From Sycobia sp. Sy_11 (lineage: Eukaryota > Arthropoda > Insecta > Hymenoptera > Epichrysomallidae), in contig JACCIC010000039.1 of assembly GCA_018907035.1 (NCBI GenBank), forward strand, positions 3,192,501-3,256,500: 64,000 nucleotides of DNA, in the 5' to 3' direction. The translations under genes and the position numbers were made by a program. The notes under the pieces are model-generated. The model ran no database searches. It saw nothing but the letters and a program-made list of their open reading frames with translations, and had not been told where the DNA came from. The stretch's first letter is position 1, and the number at the start of each line of letters is the position of its first letter. Shown piece by piece: positions 24,050 through 36,355 of this stretch.

Positions 24050-25470
24050 AATGCATTTATTTTCGAATTTCCCTCGATCGGCCGGATCGATTATTATAGA
24101 CCGTTGCGCAATATAATGCATGGAACTGCCGAGGCAAATACGTAGTTCTACGCGACCGATCGTGCGCTATTTATGTATTTATTATAGGTTTAATTAAAGG
24201 TAGGAACATATTCAAGCGTACACGGCTCGCAGCGTAATGGCATATTAGTTGGTGAAAATACTTTTGAGGTACACCCGCATTAAGTTTAATTTATCGCGCA
24301 GAGCTCGCGACATAAAAGAGCTGCCGACGAAATTTTGACCGACCGTCGCACCATTTTCCAGCCCGATTATACGAATTTCAGCCGATAAGTGCACCAACGT
24401 TTCTGATTTTCGAGATATCCCAACGTGTTATATATGCATAGCCCGTTCGTCGACCTCTACAATTGTTATTGATTGATCGATGCATTTATTTATTTTTTTT
24501 TCTTTCTTTTTTTTTTTGAACAAAGATGCTGTCGAAAGAATTTTTTCGCAATCGTTCCTATGATAATTACGCCGTACTAAACTTTTCCTTACGATGACGG
24601 CTCCAACCAGAAATTAAATTACAGCGAATATTCGCATTTCTCGCTTCATTATTTATTTTATTTCGAATGCACGTAAATAAACGATATTTTTTAAAATTAC
24701 ATTAGATTTGAAAATATAATTTGAGATTTTCATTTATATGGAAAAAGTTAATATAGGAGAATTGAGCTTTCAAATAATTGATATAGCTATATTTAACTGG
24801 TACCTCGCACGAAGGATTAAATTAGCCGTAATTTGCTATTCTGTAGATCGTTAAAGTTGAAATTTGGTTTTCTAACAGCTTTAATTACAGAGGAAGTACA
24901 ATTTTTGTTGCCATCCATGTATTTTAATCATCAAATATTTATACTGTATCAGACATTTTCTTTATTGAGGCTTTATAATCACATCCCCCGGTTTAGAGGG
25001 TATTAGTAATTACAAATTAACTTTATTTCCATTTATATACAACGTATTACAAATTGGAATTTTGTAAAGATACAGAAAAAATAAACACATACTGATACAT
25101 GATATATTTCGTACGTTACATTGTATCTATTTACTGAATTACTTTGTTCAAATTACATTTTTTAAATCTGTTATTTTTATATATTCCCTAATCTTTTTAA
25201 AATTTTTAGGTATGTTTAATCCTTATTTTTAATCCTTAATCTTGTAATGATTACCTGATCTTATATGTTTAGTTTTATAGGAGGGCTTTTTTCATAAATT
25301 CTCTTTCTTATTTCGTGTAATGCACTTTTCTTAGTTTTCATATTTTATTCCATTCTTCAAATATTTTGTTTCTAATTATTTTTTTATTGTGTTTTTTTGT
25401 ATGCTAAAGTTGATTTCTTGAGTTAAGATTCGGAATCTGTGGTAGAACGGTGTATTAAGCATGGTTTTAT
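24050..25470. other. Gap, CpG-rich then AT-rich
   Basis: 24100-24430 is CpG-containing unique DNA (TTTAATTAAAGG and other ATTA words). 24600-25470 is strongly AT-rich and leads into the RING-like frame. Confidence 0.45.
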
Positions 25471-25475
25471 AAAAA

Positions 25476-25691
25476 ATGAATTTTCAAATAAGTGGAAGCA
25501 ATTTTTTATGCTGCGAAAAGGTATTTATTGGTTCGTTCAGGTGTAAATGTAGATATCACGAATGCGAGTATAATCGTCAGAACAACGAAAATATGTGTCC
25601 CATATGTCGCGTCAAAAATTGTTTTTCAATTTTAAGCGAAAACAATATAGCATTAATACAAAATCGTATTGTAATACGAGCTTTTAAATAG
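25476..25691 (+). CDS. Small RING-H2-like zinc-finger ORF or terminal exon (71 aa)
   Basis: The frame encodes 71 residues with a Cys/His cluster: Cys12, Cys13, Cys23, Cys25, His28, Cys30, then exactly ten residues to Cys41-Pro-Ile-Cys44-Arg. The C-x10-C-P-x-C-R spacing matches the C-terminal half of RING-H2 ubiquitin-ligase domains. The C-x-C-x2-H-x-C cluster before it is close to the usual C-x-H-x2-H-x2-C, but one residue is short and the first His is Cys. The N-terminal zinc ligands are incomplete. An alternative is a terminal exon starting at 25541 after the acceptor gttcgttcag. An AATAAA lies at 25773-25778, about 80 bases past the stop. The surroundings are AT-rich with no other gene. 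It could be a last exon, a decayed RING gene or chance. Confidence 0.35.
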   Translation: MNFQISGSNFLCCEKVFIGSFRCKCRYHECEYNRQNNENMCPICRVKNCFSILSENNIALIQNRIVIRAFK

Positions 25692-26072
25692 AGATTTTGT
25701 TCAACGTTTATCCAACCAAATACATAGAGTACTAATAGACTTGAGCGTACTGAGAAATGCGTCGGGTTCTAAAATAAAGAAAAAAAGGAACAACGAAACA
25801 TCAATTATAGTGAGAATTGAAATTTTCAGTAGTTGATAAATAAAAAAAAAAAGAAAATAACACTCTTTACATTAAATGAAAGCTGAACAATACTATCTCT
25901 AATAATTCTAATTTGCTGAATTTATTAGGATAACTACGGTCTTATTTAGAAATTAGCAAAAATTTTTCCGAACGAAAGATATAAAAAGAATTAGCTAGCG
26001 GATTTCAACCCAGCTACATCTACTACGGTTATGCACGAAAATCTTGAGCATATCCCGCTGTCCCCATGGAAT

Positions 26073-26074
<2 letters not shown>

Positions 26075-26143
<69 letters not shown>
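26075..26143. repeat. (AT)n microsatellite
   Basis: 34 units. Confidence 0.97.
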
Positions 26144-26144
<1 letters not shown>

Positions 26145-26261
26145 CTAAAACAACAAAGCTCTTCGTGAATCTAGCACAGCGTGAGACTGTGCAGCATGAA
26201 AAACAGAAATCGTCATTTTTTATATTATATTTATTTTAAAAGAGCCTCTCGCACTTCCTCA

Positions 26262-26263
<2 letters not shown>

Positions 26264-26315
<52 letters not shown>
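26264..26315. repeat. (TA)n microsatellite
   Basis: 26 units. Confidence 0.97.
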
Positions 26316-26319
<4 letters not shown>

Positions 26320-26677
26320 TCTGTTATAAGTGCCAAGTCGAATAGTTTCGCCAAATATCGCGGGGCTGAATAGCAAGAAGCCCCCCCCCCTCCCCGCCCG
26401 CCGTCGCTCGCCACTCAGTGTTTACCAGCGCGGAGAATAAACACACTGGCGCTGGCTATAACACGTATTTTCCATTTGAGACTTTAAGACCGGAGGTCGC
26501 AAATGTATACATACACTCGCGCCACAATCTCGGGTAAAATTCCGAAAAACCGTTACCCCACGGCATTGCCAATATAGCGGTTGATAATTTCTCTATATAG
26601 CATACATATAAATACACCGAGTACCGGTCTTCTTTTTTTTTCCTATTCTCTTTCGCCTTTTCTCTCTCGGTCTCTCT

Positions 26678-26679
<2 letters not shown>

Positions 26680-26731
<52 letters not shown>
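26680..26731. repeat. (TA)n microsatellite
   Basis: 26 units after a short TCTC run; a poly-G run follows at 26797-26808. Confidence 0.97.
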
Positions 26732-26733
<2 letters not shown>

Positions 26734-26739
26734 CGTTGA

Positions 26740-27430
26740 TAACGCAAAGAGCGCCGCTGCCCGGCATGAAGGTGAAAGGGGCGAGGAGTCGGTGAAGGGG
26801 GGGGGGGAAGTATTTACAAGCTCGCCTGCACAGTTATTGTGAGCGCGATCGCCCCGGGGGTGGAAGAGGCTGTTTGAAAAATGGCAAATGCGAATTCGTG
26901 TTTATAGGCGCTGGATTATTATATGATGGTGTCGGGGGGTGGGTGGAAGGGTTTGCAACGGACGACAGGAAATATCGAGAATTTGCATATACCTGCATTT
27001 GCCACGTGCTTTACTTTCGTATATATATACAATTAAAATCCTTTAACCGGTTATATTGATTTTCTTCTATGCTCGAACGAAGATTGCCGTTGTTTTAACT
27101 TTGCTCCATCGTGTCGTTATACCGATCCTTACGCGAAGTGTATCGGAGCAGAGTAAATTTTAATAATCCAGAAACAAAATTCCACATACTGTTTCGTGTG
27201 GCATTTATTTTTTAAATTATGTAAATAAAAAGATGGAATTACGTCATTTCCAGTGGTCCAGCTAATGTTTTCCGGCGAAAAGAGTATGCGATTAAGATGA
27301 TCTGTGGGGTATTCAGAGGTTTAGCAAAAGGGCGATCAATGGACGAATGTGGAAGACAGAGTGGGCGCATGTAAATATATAGTTATAAATGTAGTGCATG
27401 TATGTACAAAAAATGAACAAAGTCATAGAT
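26740..27430. other. Unique gap
   Basis: GC-rich to about 26960, then mixed. No supported gene. Confidence 0.5.
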
Positions 27431-27437
27431 GAAGAAC

Positions 27438-27680
27438 TGTGTACGCAAAAAATTCTAATATCAAGTAAATATTTACTTGTTTTGTATTAAGTATTTTTTC
27501 TTAAATTAAGAAAGTATTCACTGCGTTTTAGGCGACGTGTTTCGACTGAAGTGGACTCTTCTCGCATCAACTAAATACTACCTTCAATTAAGAAGATACT
27601 TTATCAATGTCAGAAAATAATTTGCTGGGTACAAAACAGGGAAATATTTACTTGATTATAGATATTTTTTCAGATCAGAG
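27438..27680. mobile_element. Foldback/MITE-like element, family 1, copy B
   Basis: It shares with 9397-9633, in order, the words AAGTAAATATTTACTTGTT, TTCTTAAATTAAGAAA, GTGGACTCTTCT, AGAAAATAATTT and AAATATTTACTTGAT. Its arms pair well: left TATCAAGTAAATATTTACTTG against the right arm read backwards, ATAATCAAGTAAATATTTCC. It is slightly longer than copy A and diverged by many substitutions, so it is old. Confidence 0.7.
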
Positions 27681-27689
27681 GAACTGAGA

Positions 27690-28470
27690 ATAAGTAAAAA
27701 TATCTAAAACGTTATTTTTAAAAAGCTTTTACCTTATTTTATGTATTGTACAGAGTGTAAAACAGTGATCACTATATACACACATTAATGCACATTACCG
27801 AAGTGATATTCTTAAATATTTTTATAATTATAAGCTTTACATCTTGCGCTTCAAAAAATATGAAATTTCTTAATAATTTTTTAATCACGGAGAATTCGAT
27901 TTGTCGAACTATAAGAAAACCGTTTTGGATAAATAAGATTTGGCTAATAAACGATTTTATACAGAGACAAAATTTGATTGTGACGAAAAGAAACAAAATT
28001 TAATCTTACAAGATCTTATTTTGTGAAAATACGTTTATGTTTGATTTATCTGGGAATAATCGTCAAATGTTAATATACACTATTACTTATAAGGATATTG
28101 TAGCTTCGAGAAAATACTTTATATTCGGGGTTAATTAGCCATTACTAGAATTAGACATGTAAACGAGGCACAAATACGTAATTTTTTAATTACAGAAAAC
28201 ATTCGACAATTAATTAACGCAACCGGCTCCATTAAGCTTAACGGATTTCCTGAATTACAAGGAATATTAATAATAATAATAATAATAACAATAATAACAA
28301 TTTTTTACTTTAGCTATAAACTCCGGTGAAATTTCTCATTTGAACAATTATACATACAACCGCAATACATTTTAGTAGTGAAAAAGTTACGGTTGTACAT
28401 TCCTTTCCTCGTGTACGCTCATTTAAAACTTGTCGCATTTACAGCAGTTGACATTTTGCATGAATATGAG
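27690..28470. other. AT-rich gap
   Basis: Frames of 71-74 codons on both strands at 27772-28003 are AT-driven. A short (AAT)n run at 28268-28300. Confidence 0.5.
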
Positions 28471-28475
28471 TCTTC

Positions 28476-28478
<3 letters not shown>

Positions 28479-28521
<43 letters not shown>
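28479..28521. repeat. (TG)n microsatellite
   Basis: 21 TG units. Confidence 0.97.
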
Positions 28522-28524
<3 letters not shown>

Positions 28525-28598
28525 AAGATAGATACACGGAACCGTTAGGTTCAGAAAGAATTGAAATTCCCATGATATTCTTGAAAAAACAATATATA

Positions 28599-28601
<3 letters not shown>

Positions 28602-28645
<44 letters not shown>
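28602..28645. repeat. (AT)n microsatellite
   Basis: 22 units. Confidence 0.97.
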
Positions 28646-28650
<5 letters not shown>

Positions 28651-28689
28651 TATTAATGTACCGTGTATTAGGCGTTTACACATAAAAAG

Positions 28690-29640
28690 CTACGTGGTAG
28701 GAAATATTAGGATGCCTGAGTGGTCGAATAAGTGTGAGATTTCGATTATTATGTACAAAAAAAAAAATTCATAAATAATAATTTTTTCACTTTATTTGAC
28801 ATTTTACTCATCGTTATAATTCCTATATGCAAAATTGCACGCGGTCGTCAACATATATTATACGGAGATGTTAATGCGTGTGTAATAAAATTAGCAATTC
28901 TATAATTCACAAATCAGCTTTTTTTCTCTCCTTTATCCCTGTTCATTCTTATTTAGATAATATTCTCCAAATTCATTTATTCTTAACGTCCCTTATCGTA
29001 TATATCCGTTGTGTCATTTTGATTCTCTCTCTCTCTATCTCCCTCTTTTAATTTAACGACTTTCACCCCACCGCCAAGCATTCGCACTTACATCATTTTA
29101 CGCAGCGCCAATCGACACCCGGCATCGCGCTATTCGCGCTACGTTCGCGGAAACGATAAAATCCTATCGTTTCTGGAATTGTAGCCACGACCATCCAAGG
29201 GACTTCTTGGGACAGGGCACGGAGGGACTTTTAGGCGCACTCGCGGGTCCGCTGGGAGCGTCGTTCTCCGAAATAGCGCGATGCGACCGCCGTGCACGGG
29301 ATTGGGGGGGGGGGCGGGGGGGTCGCCGGACTTTTACATCGAAAGAGAGCGCTATGCCTCGACGCAAGGCCGGCCTTTAGATGCGACGTCTTTAGAACCG
29401 AGGCCTGCGCTCTCCTTATGGATTTTCAAAGCATGGAGAACTCCGACGATCGGAGACCGGTTCTACGAAGTTTTCCGAAAAAAAAAATATGATTTTTTGC
29501 GGTCGCGATAAAATTTAATGCGATTATATCTCTCTATGGGTTATATTCGATGCGCTTTAGGTTCGTTTGAATATAGTTTAACTTCACGGGGATTAGGTTA
29601 GATCAATCGATCTATTTCGCGTTCTCTTTTTCTCCCTCAC
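28690..29640. other. Gap with a short GC-rich core
   Basis: 29100-29480 is GC-rich with poly-G (29304-29322) and frames open on both strands; none is recognised or supported by splice sites. Confidence 0.45.
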
Positions 29641-29651
29641 TTATCGCTTCC

Positions 29652-29653
<2 letters not shown>

Positions 29654-29714
<61 letters not shown>
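29654..29714. repeat. (TA)n microsatellite
   Basis: 30 units. Confidence 0.97.
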
Positions 29715-29716
<2 letters not shown>

Positions 29717-29825
29717 CTTTACGTATGCGTGTAACTTATATGGAATGAATAATTCAAGTGTGCCAATAAATTGAGAACAGAGCGAATTGGTTTTATTTTA
29801 TCTAATTGATTGATAATTTCAGTGA

Positions 29826-29826
<1 letters not shown>

Positions 29827-29861
<35 letters not shown>
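29827..29861. repeat. (TG)n microsatellite
   Basis: 17 units. Confidence 0.97.
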
Positions 29862-29865
<4 letters not shown>

Positions 29866-29989
29866 TGTGATTTTTGGAATTTTATATGGAATTTTGATTT
29901 ATTGACTATAAAATTAATAAATACGTTACTATTTACGTTTTATAATTTACTACACATTTTTGTATTCAAGATTAGAAGAAAATACTAAT

Positions 29990-30393
29990 CTTTCTTCTCT
30001 GTCTCTCTCGTGCCCTTTCACTCTTATATTTCTATCTCTGTATATATTTATTTTTTTCTATCTCTCTATCTCTATTTCTCTTTCTCTACCTTTCTTTATC
30101 TATTTATCTTTCTCTCTTTATATTTTCATCTCTCTCTCTCTTCTTCCTTTTTCTCACCATGTACATATATTAAATTAATAAATATTTTTATCAGTCTTAC
30201 AGTCTTTATAATATAATATATTAGCTAAAATAATGACAGTCGGACTGTCCTTGTTTATGTTCACCCCCGATGAAATTAAAATAAAATTATTACTAAAAAT
30301 AAATTAGATTAAAATTAAAATAATAATAAAATAAAAATGAAAATAAAAATACAATAATAAGTTAATATATCTCTCTATATCTATCTATCTCTG

Positions 30394-30445
<52 letters not shown>
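29990..30445. repeat. Cryptically simple pyrimidine and A/T DNA, ending in (CT)n
   Basis: TCTCTCTAT/TTTC-like words at 29990-30150, AAAATAAT-like words at 30270-30360, then (CT)n 30370-30445. Confidence 0.85.
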
Positions 30446-30448
<3 letters not shown>

Positions 30449-30826
30449 CTCTCCTTTTTTTCACGAAAAACAAACGAACGTTAATGAAAAATTTACGCGG
30501 CGGGCTTATACGGGACATTTTCCTCGCTTTAGATAGGAAAAGCCCGGAAATTATTCTGATACGCGCGGCCTACGGTAGGGTTGGGGGCGAGGGGGCCGCG
30601 ATCGAGAGGTACGTAGCGAGTAATTGACTTTGAAAAAGTGGCTCCGTTCATAGCGGTAACCGTGAGCGGTCGCGGGGGTAACCGAGTCGAAAGAAAATGG
30701 AAATTAATTGCCAACGAGAGGACGCGGCTCGCTTCTCTCCTACATAGGCATAATACAGGCAATTGTGCGAATAGGATTATAAGGAATCGCCCGCGCGAAC
30801 GGGATTTTCTCCCCCTCTCTTCCTCC

Positions 30827-30831
<5 letters not shown>

Positions 30832-30876
<45 letters not shown>
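30832..30876. repeat. (TA)n microsatellite
   Basis: 22 units. Confidence 0.97.
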
Positions 30877-30883
<7 letters not shown>

Positions 30884-31038
30884 AATTATCCAAGCGCTTT
30901 GATAATCTCGGTAATAAATTTCAATAATTCAATGCCTCCGTTTTCGAAATACCGTAGTGGTGACTTCGAAGGGAGCTTCGGTGAATTTAATGGGGTTCAG
31001 TTCAGTACAGTTGATATAGGATTGAATATGCTGTTTTT

Positions 31039-31039
<1 letters not shown>

Positions 31040-31089
<50 letters not shown>
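31040..31089. repeat. (AT)n microsatellite
   Basis: 25 units. Confidence 0.97.
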
Positions 31090-31094
<5 letters not shown>

Positions 31095-32440
31095 TATTAA
31101 AAATACTAAAGTATTTTGAGGTCTTCTTTGAAATACCCGAGTATTTTCTAGCAATTGGAGAGAAGTTCGAATATATTAAGTTAGTATACACAGTTTTAAC
31201 AATATAGAATATATATAAACTTACCTTAGAGCGTGCGACTGCGAGAAGTAACGATTAATCAATGACGATTAATTAACATTCCGATCTATAAATTTTATAC
31301 TCAAAAGAACATTTTGAAATCCGGCGTTTTAGCTTATCCATGGCCGACGCCAAATTGCTGGGTGTACGCCATTTACTCTGGCGAATCCTTACTTCTCTCT
31401 TTACCGTCAGATTTCCATGTTACTTCGAAAGCTGCACCTGAAGCTCTTGCTACCTTCTTTTCTTCTTTTTTGATTCAAGTTTTCAACAAAAAAAAATAAA
31501 AATTTGACAGAAAATTCCTGGTAACGTTTTGGGGTAACCCATACATAAAGCGATTGATTGGATTTCAGTCAACATTAAATACTTTCATTCACAAATCAGG
31601 GATTTTTCTACGAGGCCCATGATTTTGTAATTAGATTTTGAAAATTGGATGACTATATTTGCTGTTTTTGAAATTACCAGTTAATACTTCTTAGAATTTT
31701 ATTTTTTATTTTTATTTTTAATTTTTTTAAAATATTTTTTAATTACTTAGTATTAATTAATTTTCTTATTTTTCAGTTCATTTCTTTAAAAAAAGAACAT
31801 GTTTTTGAATAGTTAAAAAAAATTTATATCTCGACTTATTAAAATAGAAAACGGACAAAAAAAACAATAGTCCTTTAGGACAAACCTGTTGCTCGAAAGA
31901 TAGATCAGCAGAGCTCGGCGTGATGTAGGTGTCATTGCTGAATCATTTTTACGAAACAGTAATTTTTTTCATTTCGTTTTTACACTAGGGTTCTATTTCG
32001 ACTTCGATGGAAAGGATTTGGTTTGCAGACACCACCTAACGCTTGCAATTAAAAAGCCAATGAAGGGCAGGTCCCCGAGTCAATCATGATTATGCTGTAG
32101 TGCTGACTGATTACCGAAGCAACGCCGAATTTTCATTTCGTATATTGTAATTGAGAGCTTATGTGCATGATTAGATTAAATAAAACATAAACGTGTCGAT
32201 AAAGAAGCATCGTATGGAATCGGACAAAAATGAATTTTGAAACGACGAGCAAGGAATTTCTCGACAATGCGATAATCAGAAATATTGGGACACAATAGCA
32301 AATATGTACAACTACAGTGTATTTAACTAATTATTATTTGTATGTTATCAGGTATCAAGTCGGCCGCGCTTATTCTTAATAAAAATCTTAAATCGCATCC
32401 ACGACGATTCTATCCGTACAAAACGTACGCATCCTCGCCG
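31090..32440. other. Unique gap with an isolated consensus splice donor
   Basis: On the minus strand AAG|GTAAGT occurs at about 31225, preceded by acceptor-like cttctcgcag; the piece between is only 14 bases. Segments 31310-31460 and 31860-32110 have gene-like base composition but stops in all frames. Confidence 0.4.
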
Positions 32441-32900
32441 CGGTCGCTTCCGCCGCTCGTTTAACCTGAGTGTATGTACGAAGAAACGTGCACGCATATA
32501 TATATATATATATATACACGAAGAAAAGCGCTCACGCGACGCGCCAAGGGATTTCTCTCGGCCTCTATATATAGAGCCCCGTCGGCCGCTCGCGGGACTG
32601 GGTCAGCAGTAGTAGTACTAGTTGTAGCTGTAGTGGCGCAGCAGTAGTCATAGTTAGTGTCGGCGGGTCCGATGCCCCCCCGACTTTTCACTCGCGCGCT
32701 CGCGCGCGCGCGCGCCTCGAATACGCAACGGAATCCATCAATTACCGCGGGCTTTTTTGTCGCGCGCACGAGCGCTCGTGAAAGTTCCGCCGGCGCGGCG
32801 GCGTCGTCGTCGTCGCTCGCTCGCTTTGCTCGATTATATAGCGCGACGAGCTGCTTTACTTGGGATTTATATGTGGATTAACTCGGGGGGGGGGGAGGTG
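32440..32900. other. GC-rich island with cryptic TAG/CAG repeats and a CG run
   Basis: (TA)n at 32497-32516, degenerate GTAGTAGTA/GCAGTAGT words 32603-32660, (CG)n 32692-32716, GTC/CGT triplets near 32805 and poly-G at 32885-32895. Frames on both strands are composition-driven. Confidence 0.6.
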
Positions 32901-33199
32901 GGCTTTGATCCACAAAGGGGTATGTGGAGATTACCAACGATATATCGTCGAAATCGCGCGATGTACCGAGGCCGTCGAATATTTCCATTGAGAAAATATA
33001 ATTTCTTAAAAGTACGACAAGTCTCTCGATCGTCCCACGAGTGCCCCCTCGCAATCGATTCGAATGGATGGATTTTTTTTTTTTCTTGAAAAACTTCCCA
33101 GCTACATAGCGAGGTCGACGAATGAAATATAACGCCATATAGATACGTCATTGTCGCGAAAGGTCGTCGCGATCCGGCGATTTTCCCACGATAGGTCGG

Positions 33200-33715
33200 T
33201 GATTTTTCAAATTTCGATTGACGTTGAAAAGCAAAAGCATGTTTTTGAGCGAGATCTCGCGTGGCGACGCGTCCCCTCGAGAAGCTGGACTCCGGTTACT
33301 AATAGAGCTGATGTCGTTATACGTACGTAGTGACTGGTTAGATTCGAGTAAGGGTTGCCTCTGAAAGGATTTGGTTTCTATAAGATTCCATTTAGTACTC
33401 CATTTGATCTAGTTAGATTTACGAGATCACACGAGATATATCCAGAAGTCCGCGTAAAAAAATCTTTAGCTTGGCAAATGTAAGAAAATTATGGGAGCTT
33501 CTACCTTGAATCTAGTTCATAAAAATCGCGTAAAATACCTTACATTATTAATCCTAGGTCATATCTCGATGTTTTTTTTTCTCGACCAAATAAAATTATT
33601 AATTATAATCGAAGTCGATAATTAATCACAATACGTGTAAAACTGTAATCTGGCATATATATAAAGAGAAATATCCAAATGATTTGAAGAAAAAAAAACC
33701 CTAAAAAAACCAGTA
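33200..33715. other. Unique gap
   Basis: No supported gene; ends at repeat family 2 copy A. Confidence 0.5.
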
Positions 33716-34012
33716 AAAAGATTCAAATGATTATAAGTTTTATTTTCAATGTACAGTTCAAAAAATAGAATACAATTATTAATTCAAAATAACGAAATGT
33801 GTACTTATTTTGTTGAAATAAATTTTTGCTTTCTATAATTAATTGCATTATTCATATTTTAATTTTCTACACACTAATTCCATATAAAATTTTGGCCTTT
33901 TTTGCAAATTTGAATCGAAGAATATTTCGAGTTTAAATAAATTAAATTTGAATAGATTTTATATAGAATTATCTAGGAATTAATTAGTTTTACATTCTAG
34001 GATGTAGTTAGA
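33716..34012. repeat. Interspersed repeat family 2, copy A
   Basis: It aligns collinearly with 50742-50964 through TTCAAAAAATAGAA (33757), TTTTAATTTTC with ACTAATT, and TTTGAATAGATTTTATAT (33947) followed by ATTAATTAG with TACTA/TTCTA words. There is no long open frame. This copy is about 75 bases longer than its partner. It may be a non-autonomous element or the end of a larger transposon. Confidence 0.55.
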
Positions 34013-34308
34013 TACTTCTGTTCCAAGCCCAAAAATTATGAGGCACATACGCAGTAGAATCTATTCAGGTTTCCATTGCTAGACGTGAATTAGAAATATG
34101 AAAATCTAACTGGATCCGATAAGGGCTGCATACTAAGATTATAAATATAAAATTTACCGATTAATATTTCGTGGATAAACTATCTACAATTTACTTTTAA
34201 ATCTATATTAACTTGCATGTGCTTGTTTATAGTGATAGTATCAGCAAGACTTGTTTCTAATTGTTTTTAACGTGATCTGTAAATTTTTTACATCGCTGTC
34301 TCGATGAG

Positions 34309-34420
34309 TAGCCGAGAAAATAAAGCGATTTGTAATGCTGGTAATGTAAGAAAATTACAGTAATTAGCCGAGAAAATAAAGCGATTTGTAATGCTGGTAA
34401 TGTAAGAAAATTACAGTAAT
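34309..34420 (+). repeat. Perfect tandem duplication, 2 x 56 bp
   Basis: Two identical 56-base units, each starting TAGCCGAGAAAATAAAGCG and ending AAAATTACAGTAAT, lie head to tail at 34309-34364 and 34365-34420. The lack of any difference points to a recent duplication. Confidence 0.97.
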
Positions 34421-34920
34421 TTATTTGTATTTCGTCAGAAAACAATTTATCGGACGGGGGTGATCGGTAGAAGCTATCATTGATTATTTGACTTTATACT
34501 AATTTTTACATAGTTTCTAGATTTCTACTAAATTTATAATATGTTTCTCGTGTTTCCAACAATTTGATTTTAATCAAACTCTGGTTCTAGTTCGTCACCG
34601 TTCAATTTGTAAATTACTTCATTGCGTAATTAGGGTAACGGTAGTTTTGAAAAAAAAAATGGGTTTACCGCCCAATTGATCCAATAAATCTGTTCTCTAA
34701 TTTATCAAGTTGAAATGCGAATAAAAAGAATGCATGGAGTGATGGGAAACAGTGCTGGCAATTTCAGCATGCGCAGATCAAACTTGCGCTGAAAGAAGAG
34801 AGATTAGAAAATGGAAAAAAAGACGAAGGATGGGAGGGGGTGTAATGTATGCTTGTATTGATGAACATGTACTTGTAATGATGTCGTATATGTAAATAGT
34901 AATCATTATCTTTCTTTTAG

Positions 34921-35061
34921 CTGACCGCCTACACTTTATATTTGCGTAAATTCTGCAGTGCCGACTTCCGAGGAAGTCGATCGAACGACAAAGGCGTGCG
35001 AGCGTTTCGAAAATATAATGTTTCAAATGCTTCAACTTTTGCAACGATGCAATGGCTATGA
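34921..35061 (+). CDS. Possible terminal exon after a strong acceptor (46 codons)
   Basis: A strong 3' splice site, atctttcttttag, ends at 34920. The following frame (start LTAYTLYLRKFCSADFRG) stays open for 46 codons to TGA at 35059-35061. Local GC and CpG are higher than in the flanks. The opposite strand is also open across this stretch for over 110 codons (about 35140 to 34778, no ATG start), which weakens the strand call. No matching upstream exon was found. Confidence 0.22.
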   Translation: MTAYTLYLRKFCSADFRGSRSNDKGVRAFRKYNVSNASTFATMQWL

Positions 35062-36355
35062 ATGAAGTTAAGAATAATTGCGGGTTACGTATGAAATCTA
35101 TATGAGAACAGATCACTTCCTGCTCGATCGGTGTAGAATACTAGTCCACAAATCGTTATAATACCAGATTGATACTGTATTAAATATACTATACTGAAGT
35201 GTTACTGTGTTTAAAACACGTTTTTGTGTCGTCTTGAAAGATGGGACGCGCCATCGTTTCGCTCATTTTATTTCCGTTCCTTTGAAATAAATACGTAAAT
35301 CCCGCGGCTCGGTATAAAATTAACACACTGTATCAACGTTCTGGTGTATGACCTTTTTTTCCCTCTTCTTTTTACAACCCGTACCGGTACCGCAATTTCC
35401 AACCTATTCGGGATAAATGATTTACTCGGGACAAATATCGCGTGTCAATGTTCAGCCGAATTTTTCCAACTGCTAATTTCTCCTGCAGCAGGCAATTAGC
35501 TTCCAGATGCTTATGCGCAAAAATGGAAAACGAGTTCCATTGGGCACTGGAGTGCGATATGAATTTTATTTAATGAAATCGCTGCTGGGGGAACTCGTAT
35601 ATTTAATTATACTCGATGGCAATTATCGGCGTAAAATTTCATATTTATTGTACTAGTTTATGGTTTATAATCGCGATTACTACAACGCACGTATAGGATT
35701 AACTTATATAGATTTATACACGATCTGTTATTTTATTTTTCTTTTTTATTTAACTGTCTCGCATCTATTTTAACTTATTCTAAGGGTTTCGTAATTAGAA
35801 TGGAGTATTTTGCGACCGCGAAATCTTACATTATTATCTTCTTTAATAATAATATTTTTGATATCATTTATTTTCTGACTTTTAGAATTTTATTTTAAAT
35901 ATAAGTAAATTGCACTTTACTAACATAAAATGTTTTTCGGCTAATATTTTTATTTTCCGATTAGTCTACCGGGGTAATTTTACACAAGGCCAGTCTGACT
36001 GTCATTATAATTTTTAATTTTAATTTTTTATTTTTATTCTTTTTCTATATTGATGTATTAATATTAATGTAAATATATACTGATATTATTACGTATTATT
36101 TTCGATTTATTAAATTGTACTGTAAGACCCATGCAAATATTTATTATTTTAAATATAAGTAAAATCTTTTCGAATCAATGCTTAATCATTAAATTTACTC
36201 GTGATTAATTATATAATAATATAACGAAATCTTTATATAGTGACTTTCATACTTTTTATTTCGTTAGTAAAATATATAGAAGCCGAATTTTTAAAATTAG
36301 ATTAATCGTTATTATAATTTTAATAGTTTTAAAAATGCGTTAGGTTCGAAGTGGG

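Noticed and set aside
29581..29600. GGTTAGG-like words (also near 50310 and 41085) suggesting telomeric TTAGG
   Set aside because: Isolated single units, never in tandem.
34778..35146. Minus frame over 110 codons
   Set aside because: Starts only at GTG, passes through repetitive ACATTACA/TATATAC DNA, and overlaps a plus-strand exon candidate with a better acceptor.
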